Shown here: piece after piece, positions 45,662-56,120 of the stretch | How positions within the stretch are numbered: position 1 is the stretch's first letter | Layout: every line of letters begins with the position of its first letter | DNA from: Phlebiopsis flavidoalba | Lineage: Eukaryota > Basidiomycota > Agaricomycetes > Polyporales > Phanerochaetaceae | Assembly (NCBI GenBank): GCA_035772785.1 | Contig: JAOCPU010000025.1 | Coordinates: 124,001 to 188,000 of the forward strand | Reading direction: 5' to 3' | Length of the DNA stretch: 64,000 nucleotides | The notes under the pieces: model-generated | Told to the model about the DNA's origin: nothing | The model's database searches: none | What the model saw: only the letters and a program-made list of their open reading frames with translations | Translations under genes and position numbers: made by a program

Positions 45662-47248
45662 ATGAAGACATCAAGATCCTCTGCCTCCACGAGATCGTCG
45701 ACCGAAGATGCGGGACGCCCCAACACTCGCAGACGATTAAATTCACTCGGCCACGACGAAACCACCGCTGGCTCAAGCTCACGCTGCCGATTCCTCGACT
45801 TCTGCCCACGAGACGAGCGTTGACCAAGAGCCCCGACTGGGAGCAACCGAGTGACCCCGAACTCCAATACCACCCAAAGGACTGTCCAACCGACGACAAA
45901 CGGTTGGATCGCTGGCGCGCGATCAAGTGGCTTGCCAACGACAGGGCGGACGCCGCCGTGCGGGCTGGTGAGGGGGTCATCGCTGCCAAGTATGTGGGCA
46001 TCAAAAAACAAGGCATGGCGAAAGGAGTCACAGCTCAAAGAGAAAGAGCGCGAACGGCGTGGACAGCAAGGTATGTCCCACTCGGCAAAGACAGAGACGT
46101 CTCACTCACATCGCAGACAGAACCTGTCAGAGCCCAAACGTCGACACACAAGAAAGCTACGCCCGTCTCCCCCCATACGAACCACGGTACGAGCGGAGCA
46201 GTGTCGTCAAGAGCTCATCATCCACTGTATGGACCCCTCGTCCTGCCTGCTCAAACCCCGCCTGTGTCAGTCCTCCCCGTCACGACCTCATCAAGTTCAT
46301 CCCCCCGCCGCGGGCACATCCTCACGCTCCAGCTTCTACCACTCGTCGCCCCGCATCCGACGCGCCATGGTCATGGCGAGAATGGCGACGTGCCCCTCTT
46401 GTTGCGAACCGAAGAAGAGTGCCACACCTATGGCCATCACACCCGGAGACAAATCGCACGAGGTGGCGGTCGCGCAATGTCAGCTGGATTCCCCAACCGC
46501 ACCTGGGGCAGGTTGAAGTCCGATGCACTCGCGATGATGGCCGATTTGGTCTGGAAGATCATCTGCACTACCCGCAGCTACTGGCCGCTGATCGTCCACA
46601 TCTTGCTTTCCTACCGCTACGACCAACTCGGGAACATCCCGCAGCGATTCTGTGGGACTCACCAATCGAGCAAGATTTCGTGCGTGCGGGTGAACGACCA
46701 TCCCGAGGGCGCTGCCTTTGGCTGCCTTCCTAGCTCGGTAGTCGACGAGCTGCGTGTACCCCTCGAGTGGATCTCGCCGCTACTCACTCAATATAGCACA
46801 GGCGCACGGGCACATCTTCGGGAACTCGACCAATTCGACCTGTCCAATGCCCCAGCAGAAGAGCAAGCGCAGCTGAAGTACAGACGGGACCGTGCCATGA
46901 CCCGGCTCGCGGCACTTTTTTTTTTTTTTTTTCGCGCAGCTGCAAGCGAGATTGGGCCTAGCATGGGGAACAAAGGCTTGCCACACCGTCAACCTTCGCC
47001 TTCTGCCTACTGGCCTGGGGGGGCACCATCCATCGCTGCTTCGCCGAGTGTTGGGCCTGGCTCGAATGGCAGAAGGCGAGCATCACACATCCCGGCATTT
47101 GTAGCGAGGGCCTCGATGGTCATGGAGTTGCGTCGGTGGGGCGTTTTGCGACCGATCCACGGACTGCGCGCGAACCTGGAAAGATTTGTGTGTTCCCTCG
47201 TGGTTCGTCGTACCAGCAAAAATGGGCAAGGGATGTGGGAAGGATGAG
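45662..47248 (+). CDS. Unrecognised plus-strand gene (frameshifted)
   Basis: The start at 45,662 gives MKTSRSSASTRSSTEDAGRP, a Ser/Thr/Arg-rich head. After a frame change near 45,815 comes DPELQYHPKDCPTDDKRLDR, then WRAIKWLANDRADAAVRAGE and GVIAAKYVGIKKQGMAKGV. A GTATGT...CGCAG intron fits at about 46,072-46,118. A Pro/Ser/Cys-rich middle follows, including PPYEPRYERSSVVKSSSSTV and CEPKKSATPM. A last part reads LEDHLHYPQLLAADRPHLAF and, in a shifted frame, SSVVDELRVPLEWISPLLTQ, then AHLRELDQFDLSNAPAEEQA. A T17 run at 46,916-46,932 just before CGCGCAG is probably an intron end. The final part to 47,248 is open but less convincing. The middle resembles a disordered linker with paired cysteines. 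Family unknown to me. Confidence 0.5.
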
Positions 47249-47249
47249 T

Positions 47250-48000
47250 AGGGAGGCAGAGATGAGCCTGCTGAAGGGTTGAGCGAGGGACGTGGGTTCA
47301 GCAAGACGCACGCAACGGTGCCCGACGTGCGATCTCTCGTGTGGCATTGCAAACGTGGGGTCCCACTCGCAGCGGATAAAAATTTGCTATGGCGCCTGTC
47401 CGCGGGTGTCGTTTGACTTCGACGCGACTCTCTGTGCACAGGCAGCTCTCTTCTCGAGGAGAGTTGCCGGAGCTGGGCCCAGGAGGCAAGGACCAAGGAG
47501 ATGAGGGCATCGCTGATCGCCAGGTCTGGTCAGCAAAGACAAAGAAAGGTGCGCAATGGAGACGCCCTGCATGCATACCTGTAAGCTAATGCAATGGTCT
47601 CTAGGCAAGATGAAAGCGCCACCTGGTGGTCACCGGAGCGATTCCCCAACGTCGTACATCCACTCCTCCCTCCCCATCCTACCCCCCCCCGTGCCCTCCC
47701 CTCCCCGTCTCACCGCCACCCACGTCCTGGCGCGGGCCCCTTTCAGTGGCAGCGGGGCATCGACTCAATAAAGCCTCTGCGCCGAACTGCGGAGGAAGAT
47801 CGTCTAGGTTTGTGGCTGCGCCCTGTGAGGCGAGTTAAGTGTATGTTCACTGTGGAGAATCCGGCGGCGAATGTACATCTAACATCCACAACTGGCTGCG
47901 CTTTCTCGTCTACCATCTGTTGCACGTTTTGTTCTGGTCGAGCACCGTTTGAGCCCCAATGCGCCCCCGTTGGCCTGGAGAGCTCTTATCAGGCCGCTTT
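47250..48000. other. Stretch without a supported gene
   Basis: Competing Arg/Pro-rich frames on both strands; no splice-consistent gene. Confidence 0.35.
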
Positions 48001-48480
48001 CCGCCGGTTACCAAGTGGCCGTCATCGGACGGCTGGTTCCCCCTTCTGACAGGGGCCGGCAAAAACAAGGGCAAAGGCAAGGCCCGCGGCGCCGATGCCG
48101 AGCATGAGGAGGGGAGCTAAGCGTCGCAAGGAGGGAAAAAGACGACGCCTTCGCCATCTTCAACCAGGTGTTTGCGCCCTTCTTGGCAGAGGGTGAGAGG
48201 GATCGGCACTTGGAGACCGCATGCCCGAGAGGGTTTGGTGGAAGGGGACTCCAATCCCCAGGCACAATTCCTCTCGCAAGGCACGGGGAACCGCTTTACC
48301 AGCTATTCTGCGCCAGATGGCTGGGAGGTCTCCGAGGTTGCATTCAGGGTGGAACTGGGATGAGCTCGATTTCCCCTAACCCGAAACGCTCGGGGTGCGG
48401 AGGATGCTGACAAGCGAGACGGCGCGGGATAGTGTCCAGGCGCAAGCTTGTCGCCGGAAATCATCGGCAGCACGGCTAGT
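48000..48480 (+). CDS. Plus-strand coding fragment, unrecognised
   Basis: A basic stretch (48,055-48,140, Lys/Arg-rich) is followed by DDAFAIFNQVFAPFLAEGER (about 48,145) and, after a frame change, EGDSNPQAQFLSQGTGNRFT with SYSAPDGWEVSEVAFR to about 48,350. These read like protein and share strand with the gene at 49.1 kb. They could be its upstream exons or a separate relic. Between 48,480 and 49,130 both strands show competing frames and I cannot choose. Confidence 0.3.
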
Positions 48481-49139
48481 GTCACAGACTGATGACTCGA
48501 GCTATCCACCCCAACGACGGTAATACGAGCATGGCCAAAGGATTACCAGATCGGGCTCCACGCGCATTCTCCGCGCTGGCGCGGGATCTGCGCGGTGAAG
48601 CCTCGATGCTCTCCGGCTTTTGATTCTCCGCTGGCCAAAACATCCAGCAGAGTTTTGACAATCTCCCCGCTCTCGACGTCGACACCCCGCTTAGCGTCCT
48701 CGCTGAATTTGAGACTGCGGCTATCGTCCATTACTGCCAGCGATTCTACGCCTGGTCGGGTCGTTGTCCTGTGGTCCTCGGGTTTCCCCCGGTCTGACAT
48801 TCTGCATTCGCCTTTCCCCCGTATTCGCTCATTCTTGGCACGACCGCGATCGTTTGTAAAATAGCTTGAATTTTATTATGAACAGTTTAACCAGCAGCGC
48901 GTTTGAGCGATGCCCGCTGCTTGCTGCCGCGTGCCTCCAGGTTGCGTGTCTTAAAAGCTGATGGCGACGACTCTGGGACTTGCAGTTGCGCATTCTGGAC
49001 ATCGTAGATCACAGCAGCGAGGTGCCATGCCTAGAAAGCGACCATTGTACGTTTGTGTCCTCTGTCTCGTCACGAGGCTGACGAAAGTTATGCCTCGCAG
49101 CAACGATAAACGCTTCAACCCCCCATAGAAGTCGAGTTG

Positions 49140-51024
49140 CTGAGGGAGGGGATGGAACTCCCAGATGTGCAGCAATCTCTCGCATTGCTTCCCGGGAACT
49201 CAGTTCGGGTGACAGGTCAGTGGTCGCCGACGCCAAGGAACTCGTCAGAGAGTACGTATACAAGCAAGAAGGCCTCTCCCAAGCTCCAGGAGAGTCGTTG
49301 GATGCATACCATACGCGCCCTGTACGAACGTGCCAGGGAGACAGGGCAGCAGAGGTTCCCGGTGAAGCCGAACGAAGATCAAGAAAGCTACATCAAACGC
49401 TTCAATAGTCTGGGACAGGTACGTGGCCGTCTCACGAACGGCGTCTCGATCTAACATGTTAAGTAGCGCATTGCAGTCTGGGTCAACAACAATTGCGCGC
49501 GGGCCCAAAAGGCGTTGGTGAACCCCCTTGGGATGGTGTCGCCCCTCGAAGCGTTACCAGGAGGATGTGGCGAAACGCAGGCAGAATCGCCGAGTGTCTG
49601 CCCATGATTTGTATAGACGTCGTGAACAACCAGAGGACTACCCGAGGGATGTGCCACGGCCTCAGGTGCGAGAGCCCTTTGACCTGAAACTGTGGAACAA
49701 GGAAGCGGCGCAGCTCTGGCGTGGGCTCGAACGCGATCAGCAAGCGTTCTGGATTAAGTGGTCTGTGGAGGAGCACAACCGGATTCAAGTGGAAGAGGCA
49801 GAAGTGGAAGAAGGGGAAGCGCACCAAAAGGATGCGGAGGGGTCTTCAGAACGCCAGCGGAGGATGTAGGTGTTCGTAACTTTGCTTGAGCACTAGTGGC
49901 TGACGGCCTGAAGGAATGCAGAGGTGATGCGCGCCTCCGCAAAGGAGACGCTTCAGCATTGGCATTCGGAAAACAGGACAGGTGTGGGATGCTGTTGTGG
50001 GGAGGTGTGGGAGAAGACGGTAGGATAACGGCGTTTGTGTGAGTAGGGTAGCTTAGCATGGCTATTACCACCGTCCTGATCAACACGATGATAGTGAACC
50101 TGTTGGGATGACCTCATCTGGCCAGAGTTTGGACGCCTTTCTCGCTGAACGCTGGGGTAAAAGCGTAGACCATCTGAAGACGGCGCTCTATGAGTGGTGT
50201 CTCGACGTGCATCAAGGTAAGCGTAGAAAGCCTTTTTCATGAGTGGATCTGACGCCGTTTCAAACCCTTCTTAAAATCCTCCTCTGGATTTAGAGCCGGA
50301 ATGTTTGACGCACCCTACTGCGCAACCTGTTGGCGAAGCCAGGCCCGGTTCTCAGCCAGTCACACCGAAGCCCATCGAGATGGTGGCAAGCTCCCAAACC
50401 CCCACCGCTGAGCAAGATACTGAGGGTGAAGAGTTGCGAAAACCTGGGACCGGAGCGCCACTCGAGCCCTGACTTCGTGTGTTACCCGTGCTCACCCAGC
50501 CTCCTTCACAGACGTTTTGCCCAAGATGCGCAGACTGTTCACAAACCTGGGCAAAGTTCTCAGCCAGGCGCTGCGAGCCCGGCCGAGAGAGAGGCAGCCG
50601 TCGATTCCTGCGCTGTTCACCAAGATACTGAGGGCGACGAGGTTGTGAAGCTGGTACCAGAACGCCAGCCAAGCCCTGGCATCGTCGCGCCCGTCTTGCC
50701 CCAGTCCCCTCTACAGGGAGCTGTCGAAGGTCGTACCAGCCCTCGGTGTGGAGGGAGGGGCCCGAACGACGGGGACCTTGCGAGCCCAGATGTCGTGTCT
50801 CGCTCCGCTGCAGAGTTGGAGGTTCCTGCCGCCGTTGAGTCGCTATCGGACGCCCAGGTCAACCCCGGACGCAGTGTGCCTTTGAAGCGGCGCGACGCGT
50901 GCCGCAGGATGGGGGAGGGGCAGCACGCGGTGTGCGTGAGCGACGTGGAGTCCAGGATGCCCCACAGGTGGGCGATGTCACACGGAAGTCGTCGCGGGCG
51001 AGGGTATCCACAACGGCGAGGCTA
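49140..51024 (+). CDS. Multi-exon gene with a long disordered tail, unrecognised
   Basis: Exon pieces join in phase over 1.9 kb. VVADAKELVREYVYKQEGLS (about 49,220) leads, with a frame change, to ALYERARETGQQRFPVKPNE and QESYIKRFNSLGQ with a GTACGT donor near 49,421. Next comes VWVNNNCARAQKALVNPLG, then VSAHDLYRRREQPEDYPRDV and REPFDLKLWNKEAAQLWRGL, VEEHNRIQVEEAEVEEGEAH. A GTAGGT...ATGCAG intron near 49,868-49,920 leads to RRIGDARLRKGDASALAFGK; a GTGAGT...GATAG intron leads to SLDAFLAERWGKSVDHLKTA and LYEWCLDVHQ; a GTAAGC...TTTAG intron leads to the tail. The tail (50,294-51,024) is Pro/Glu/Ser-rich with a diverged repeat, QDTEGEELRKPGTGAPLEP and QDTEGDEVVKLVPERQPSP, and one frameshift between. 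No family known to me. The first exon is uncertain. Confidence 0.55.
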
Positions 51025-51283
51025 GAGAGGCAAGGGTGAGTGTTTCGGCCCGCGTCGAGGCTCACGACTAATCAGCACAACAGTATGGTCACCAGCGAAG
51101 GCAGGGTGAGGGCGGCGTTAGACTTGGCTTTACGAGGTGATGGAGATGGCAGCAGTGTAGAATAGTGATAGCGTTAGCGGGTCCTATGTCTCAATGGATC
51201 TATCTGCCTCGCTCAGATGGCGGGTAGGCTGGACGGTTGACTAAATCGAGCATGCTTTGGCAATTGCCGGAAGGGTTTGATTT

Positions 51284-51291
51284 TATATATA
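51284..51291 (+). promoter_or_regulatory. TATA box of the three-exon gene
   Basis: TATATATA lies 37 bases before the start codon at 51,328. The spacing implies a very short leader. Confidence 0.55.
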
Positions 51292-51327
51292 GTCGGGCCC
51301 AATTACTTCGTCCTGTTCACTCACGCC

Positions 51328-51893
51328 ATGCCTCCCCCAAAATACTCTCCGGCACTCCGAGCCGTTTGTCGCGAAGTCGTCAGAAAGCACCCTATCAACT
51401 GGGCCAAGAAGCCCGAGCAGTGCAAGTTCGGCCACAAGGAGTTCATTGAAGAAGATGGCACGGTGACCTCGCCGGTTACGCTCACTGCCAGCGTTCTCTA
51501 CACGCCTAAAGCGCCAGGCAGGTATGCATGGGTGGTAAGTACTCTCATATTACGCACCAGCTATGCTAACAAATCCCCAGTGTAGGCACTCGGGCTGCAA
51601 GTCCTGGGAAGTTGCTATCATCCCACGGTCGAGTACACCAGGGCTGAAGATGAAAGAATGGAGGCACAGAGGGACAACTGGGGGCCGGCCGAAGGCGGCG
51701 ACAGCGGCAACTGCAGTCAAGCCGCAGGACGAAAGAAAGAGAAGGAGGCATACGTTTGCTGGAGAAAGCAAGGGGCGGACAAGGAACACCCTTGAAACAC
51801 AGCTACGCGAACATGTGTGGTACGTATGTGCAGTTCTGCATGCTGGTGTTTGCTGACGGACAACATGTGTAGGGCTTGAAGAAAAAGGCATAG
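51328..51893 (+). CDS. Intact small three-exon gene with Cys/His pairs
   Basis: One of the few genes with no frame break. Exon 1 (51,328-51,534) encodes MPPPKYSPALRAVCREVVRK and HPINWAKKPEQCKFGHKEFI. A 46-base intron (51,535-51,580, GTAAGT donor, GCTAAC branch site, CCCCAG acceptor) is followed by exon 2 (51,581-51,823), which starts CRHSGCKSWEVAIIPRSSTP and continues into a Lys/Arg/Ala-rich tail. A 49-base intron (51,824-51,872, GTATGT) leads to exon 3, encoding GLKKKA and the stop at 51,891-51,893. All junctions are phase 0, giving 156 residues. Cysteines and histidines at QCKFGH and CRHSGC could form a small zinc site, followed by a basic tail that might bind nucleic acid. Both ideas are inference; I know of no family match. 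Confidence 0.65.
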
Positions 51894-51894
51894 G

Positions 51895-53040
51895 CGATCT
51901 AGCAGGCGAAGATTGATACGAGGGTGCACCGATCAAGGAGTACAACCATAAAGGTCAACCAGGCCAGGTCTGACCGAGGGCTCGTGGACCCCTGTTTGAA
52001 GTGGAGTACAGCACGTCTCGGGAATGTCCTCGAGTTTTTGAGCACGTTCCTCGTTTGTAAGGAGGTGATAAACATGTGCGATCGTGGAGTATCCTCAATA
52101 CAAGGGAGGATAGAGGATAAAAGCAGCTCAAGATGCGCTTTCTGCATCACGGGCAGAGAGCAAGCAATAAAACAGGTGAGTATAATGCACTGATAGATTC
52201 CTCTGCTGAGGACTGTTGGACGTCAGGGTGCGCACGCCATGTACAGGGAAATCAATGGGGCAAAGACAAACGTCGGGCGGGAGCCTCTGCTGACTGTGCG
52301 CCTTGGATTCGGCAATCCTCTCCTAACGGCACGGCCCATTGGCCGCAGGGTGCGTCGAGCAAGTCGAGGCATGGGCATGCGGTAGTCCCTACAGCAGCGA
52401 CGCCGCCGGTAAGGGCTGTAATCCAGGGCAGCCAAGCGGAAATGTGAAAAGCTCGTGTGCTTTGAAAAGGTGGAGTTCCCACATAGACGGGTATTGGCTC
52501 GTTGTGCGCTTGTAACAATGCCAGACCGAAACAGGTACGATTGAAGGAGCCTCTCTTCTTGTCACTGGTAAAAACTCGGAGCCAGGGTGTCAGGATTGCC
52601 AGACTCATCGGCTGCCGCTGTGAGGCTCTCGCGGGTAGGGGGATGCAAGGGTGGGAATTAGGGTGGTATTAAACTTGGAGAAGTGTGTCTGGACGGACGT
52701 TTTTGGGGGTGTGGAGTGTGTCCCTGTGTGAACGTCTACCACGAACCACATGCTCCTGTTGCCTGTGATCGGATGCCTAGAGGTCGTCTTTAGTGTGTGG
52801 TTCCACCCCCGTGACTGACTAAGAATATCGTCGACTTATCCTAGGTAGCGGACAATCTGCTAACTGGTCGACATACCCCCCTTTCTGGAGCACGACGAGG
52901 AGTCTGGTTCCATATCCCGAGGTAGCCACGTTTGTAAGTAGACATTTCAGACATCTAGGTCAGAACTAAAATATGGACCGTACCTAACAAGAAGTATCGG
53001 GTAGACGAGTGATTTTGTACAAATGCAATTTCGACATTAT
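51895..53040. other. Stretch without a supported gene
   Basis: Plus-strand frames at 51,924-52,193 and 52,133-52,447 might be read as further exons, but lack clear splice signals. The rest holds nothing I can support. Confidence 0.35.
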
Positions 53041-53047
53041 TGAGCGC

Positions 53048-53054
53048 TATAAAA
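53048..53054 (+). promoter_or_regulatory. TATA box
   Basis: TATAAAA, 59 bases before the start codon at 53,113. Confidence 0.5.
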
Positions 53055-53112
53055 CCCTGACCAGCACGCCCCTTCGAGCGCCGCCTCGACCTCGCCAAAC
53101 CTTCAAATAACG

Positions 53113-53922
53113 ATGCCAGAGCAGAATAACTACTCGCCCCAACGCCCCTGGTGAAGAAAAATGGACACATTACAGGTTTCCGAGGAAGCGCAAGGTATGG
53201 AGAATAACTTGGCATCATCACCACAACATGCTGATAAGCTTCTAGTTTGTGGTATAGTCAGATGGATTGATGTTGTAACCGAACGGCAAGCGGCGCCGCG
53301 AACCTGCCGTGGTCAGATCTCACGGGGATACAGCAGAGAACCCTGTAGATAGTGGACGGCTTTGACGAAATAGAGAGCGACGAGGTCGAGGTCTTGTCCG
53401 ACTCAAGCTCTGAGGCACAGATGGTTCGGGTGAAAAGGAGAAAGCAGAAAGGTCACGAAGGGGAAAGAGATTGCTGAAAGATAAAAGAGACCTACATCGC
53501 TTTTTATCGTGATGTGAGTACATGGATGTTGTCCTAAAACTATTGAGCTGACGCTATGTTATAGAGCTTCAACAAGGACATTCTGAGGGTATTCAAGGAT
53601 GGGCCCGTACAAACCGGTGTGTCGCCCTGGTTGTTCAGGGTCCCCGGGAATGAATGGGCCAATCAAGCTCGACAGCCTGGAATGGGTTTATGGACGAGTT
53701 GGAACTAAAAGGAGACTCTACCTTCTATTGGTGGGACAGCTTGCGCAGGATGACTGGGTGCCTGCGCAACCGGGGGACCTCTGTGGCAATGCGGAAACAA
53801 AGGTCCTCCTTGCGCGGGAGGTACTGTCGGGCTGTCTGAGTCGGTTCCCCGACTGGCTGAAGAGTGCCGCAGATGAGAAGGATGGTGTGGCTGGAGGACT
53901 GGCAGCTAAAAGACGTGTTTGA
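53113..53922 (+). CDS. Unrecognised plus-strand gene (frameshifted)
   Basis: The start gives MPEQNNYSPQRP. After a one-base shift comes GEEKWTHYRFPRKRK and an intron (GTATGG...TTCTAG, about 53,195-53,244). The middle has NGKRRREPAVVRSHGDTAEN followed in another frame by FDEIESDEVEVLSDSSSEAQ and a basic cluster, MVRVKRRKQKG. KETYIAFYRD then ends at a GTGAGT donor (about 53,515), with the acceptor TTATAG near 53,564. The last exon reads SFNKDILRVFKDGPVQTGVS and PWLFRVPGNEWANQARQPGM, then FMDELELKGDSTFYWWDSL and, after one more shift, VLLAREVLSGCLSRFPDWLK, ending AAKRRV at 53,922. An acidic patch beside basic stretches suggests a nuclear protein, which is inference only. Family unknown. Confidence 0.5.
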
Positions 53923-54883
53923 AGATAACCCATGATGTAGATGTATGAAGAGGGCCCGGTGCCCATAGCACCTGTCCTGTTCATCTCGACAATTCGAAAA
54001 ATTGCACGAGCGCCACTGCGGAGCACGAGCGATGAGCGTTGGAGCCTACCATCTATGAGCTTACAGACTCTGGGATTTGCGTCGCTAGCTCACAAGGCCA
54101 GTGAGGTTCAGCATGCGCACCTTTGAGGACCCGTACAAGGAATTCGATCAGGCTAGAGCAGGTTTTAAAACAAACTAGCATTTCAAACATCATGTAAAAT
54201 TACAGGTGGGACGGGTGGGACATGTATCGAAGGATAGAACGATAGAACGACCTGGCGGACAAAGGCGACAGGCCGAGGAGTCTTGTCGTCTGCGAGCGCA
54301 GAGCCCCTCTGCCAGGGAGACTGAATGTCAGGTGCCGCGCCGGTATCGGCGTCGGCAAGCAATCGGACGAGCGTCGCGGGGCTCTGTGTTGACTGCACAT
54401 CGAGGTTGGGAAGGAGGAAGGGGCTATCGGGGCCAGGGGTTGCCAACCCTCGATGCGCAAGCCGCCGAATGCTGGACGCGCCCGGGCCTAGGAGGCACGT
54501 CGCATACGCACCGTCGGGCCCCACACACAGCACGCCGGCTTGTGGAGCGTTTGCAAGTCGGGGGCGGGGACGTAGGGCGTCGTCTGCGCGAGGGTGCCTG
54601 GGCGGAACGGCGGCGCCGCTCTGTCAGCAGGCGTGTTCTTAGGAGATGGGACAGCGTGTTTCTGGAATATGGCGGTGGTCCAGCCTACACTGTCACAACC
54701 CGGCGAGAGAGACGGGTCCACAACCCAGGGGAGCAAGCGGAGGGAGCAGCAGATGAGGTGGCATCCTCGTTGTCGATGCCGCGTCGACCTCGGCTCACCA
54801 CCCCAGGCGTGGACCGCGAGAGGGAGAGGAACTGACCTGTTGTGGTTGAGCTTGCGGTGTGGAACGTCGCTGGAAAGCGTCGT

Positions 54884-54926
54884 GATCTGAACAGACCACG
54901 GCGAGTCCCGACCTGAACAAGTCGGG
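54884..54926 (+). repeat. 41-base double-hairpin motif, copy 4
   Basis: GATCTGAACAGACC, a 10-base spacer, CCGACCTGAACAAGTCGG. Confidence 0.85.
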
Positions 54927-55099
54927 ACAGGGAAGGGGTGTGTAGCGGTGAGGATGACGGTGAGAAAGGTGGTGGGAGAGAGGAAGAGGGGTGGCAACGA
55001 GGTATTTATCCTCCGCCGGAAGAGCCACGTGGATGCCGCCGCGGTCGGACTCCGGGCTTGTTGCGATCCTCGGGGGCTTGTCTGTGGAGACGGCATTGG

Positions 55100-55152
55100 C
55101 TCCCAGGTCTCTTCGGGGTGCGCTTGTGCACATGGGAGAGGCTCGGAGGGTA
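55100..55152 (+). repeat. GTGCAC motif unit
   Basis: CTCTTCGGGGTGCGCTTGTG followed by CACATGGGAGAGGCTCGGAG; matches 35,285-35,340 and the reverse of 63,376-63,430. Confidence 0.7.
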
Positions 55153-55399
55153 GGTATTGGGGGAGGGACTGAGACAGACGTACACCTTGGGGGGTCTCCT
55201 TGGCCAATCCCGAAGTTGGTGTGTTGCGACGGCAGAACATGAGTGCATGGAGGTAAGTGGGCCGCCGTGACCGGTGTGGACGGTAGGAGCTGGGGCCCGA
55301 GATGGTGGAAGTGCGAAGACGAGGGCGGCACATGAGGAAGGAAGAGGACGACGCCAAAAGCGGGAGAGGCGAGGCGAGGCGAGAAGGATACGACCTAAG

Positions 55400-55435
55400 C
55401 ATGGACCGCAGCCACATCGACCTGAACAAGTCGGC
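55400..55435 (+). repeat. 41-base double-hairpin motif, copy 5 (first half decayed)
   Basis: The first half reads only ATGGACCGC; the second half, CGACCTGAACAAGTCGG, is intact. Confidence 0.7.
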
Positions 55436-55589
55436 GTGAGGACGATGGTGGTCAAGGGCGGAACCACATTAAGCGCCGAGGACGCAGGGCACTTACCACT
55501 TGACCATGACCTCATCCTCACCTCATCCTCGTCGTCGCCCCGCCTCTCGAGTTGGTCGCTCGCTGTCGTGTCCGTCCCACCTTCCTACA

Positions 55590-55630
55590 CCGACTTGTTT
55601 AGGTCGGTGTCCCGGCGGTCTGCTCAGATC
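55590..55630 (-). repeat. 41-base double-hairpin motif, copy 6 (inverted)
   Basis: On the minus strand: GATCTGAGCAGACC, a 9-base spacer, CCGACCTAAACAAGTCGG. It faces copy 5. Confidence 0.85.
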
Positions 55631-56054
55631 GCCTCGTCCCGCCGTCCACGCCGCTGCCATCGCCTCTCGCGCGCCATCGCCGTCGAGGTCGTCCGTTCTC
55701 GTGTGTGCTTCCCTCTGCCGATATCGTGTCGCCTTGCTTTCGTCCTCGCTGTCAGCTCGGGCCTTACGTTTGACAATTGGCGATCCCGCTGTCCAGATGG
55801 TTGTGGTCCTCGCGGTTCTTGCCCTGCTCGTCGGCTGGGTCCTGGTGGCCGAGAAGAGGATGGTCTACTATAGCGGAGGTGGCGTTGGAGGGTCGCGCGG
55901 TGAGTTCGATAATAGTCTGTCGCAGCCTAGCGTGTGTCACAGTTAGAGCCCGCCAAGGAGTGGGAAAGTTGCAATGAGGTGATGAGTCCGCGGGCTGGAT
56001 CAGCACATGAGGGCGGGAAGGTGTAAGCGAGATCCCTGGGCTAGTGTGCGTACC

Positions 56055-56062
56055 ACATAAAG
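56055..56062 (+). promoter_or_regulatory. TATA-like box
   Basis: ATAAAGGC in a GC-rich setting, about 65 bases before the start codon at 56,121. Confidence 0.4.
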
Positions 56063-56120
56063 GCGCGGAGAGGTCCCCGCTTGGTGCGTTAAACCTCCCT
56101 TCCCTCGCTCACACACACTC

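Larger units (their letters stand above)
53930..56050. other. Repeat-bearing stretch without a supported gene
   Basis: A 313-residue minus-strand frame (55,429-54,488) and overlapping plus-strand frames are Pro/Ser/Arg-rich and run through the dispersed motifs, so I do not call them genes. Motif copies are listed separately. Confidence 0.4.

Noticed and set aside
46917..46935. Poly-Phe stretch inside the 45.7-47.2 kb coding frame
   Set aside because: The T17 run is followed by CGCGCAG, so it is more likely the polypyrimidine tract and acceptor of an intron than coding sequence.
54488..55429. 313-residue open frame on the minus strand
   Set aside because: It runs through the dispersed motifs and is Pro/Ser/Arg-rich; the same kind of frame appears wherever the motif occurs, so it is probably repeat-derived.
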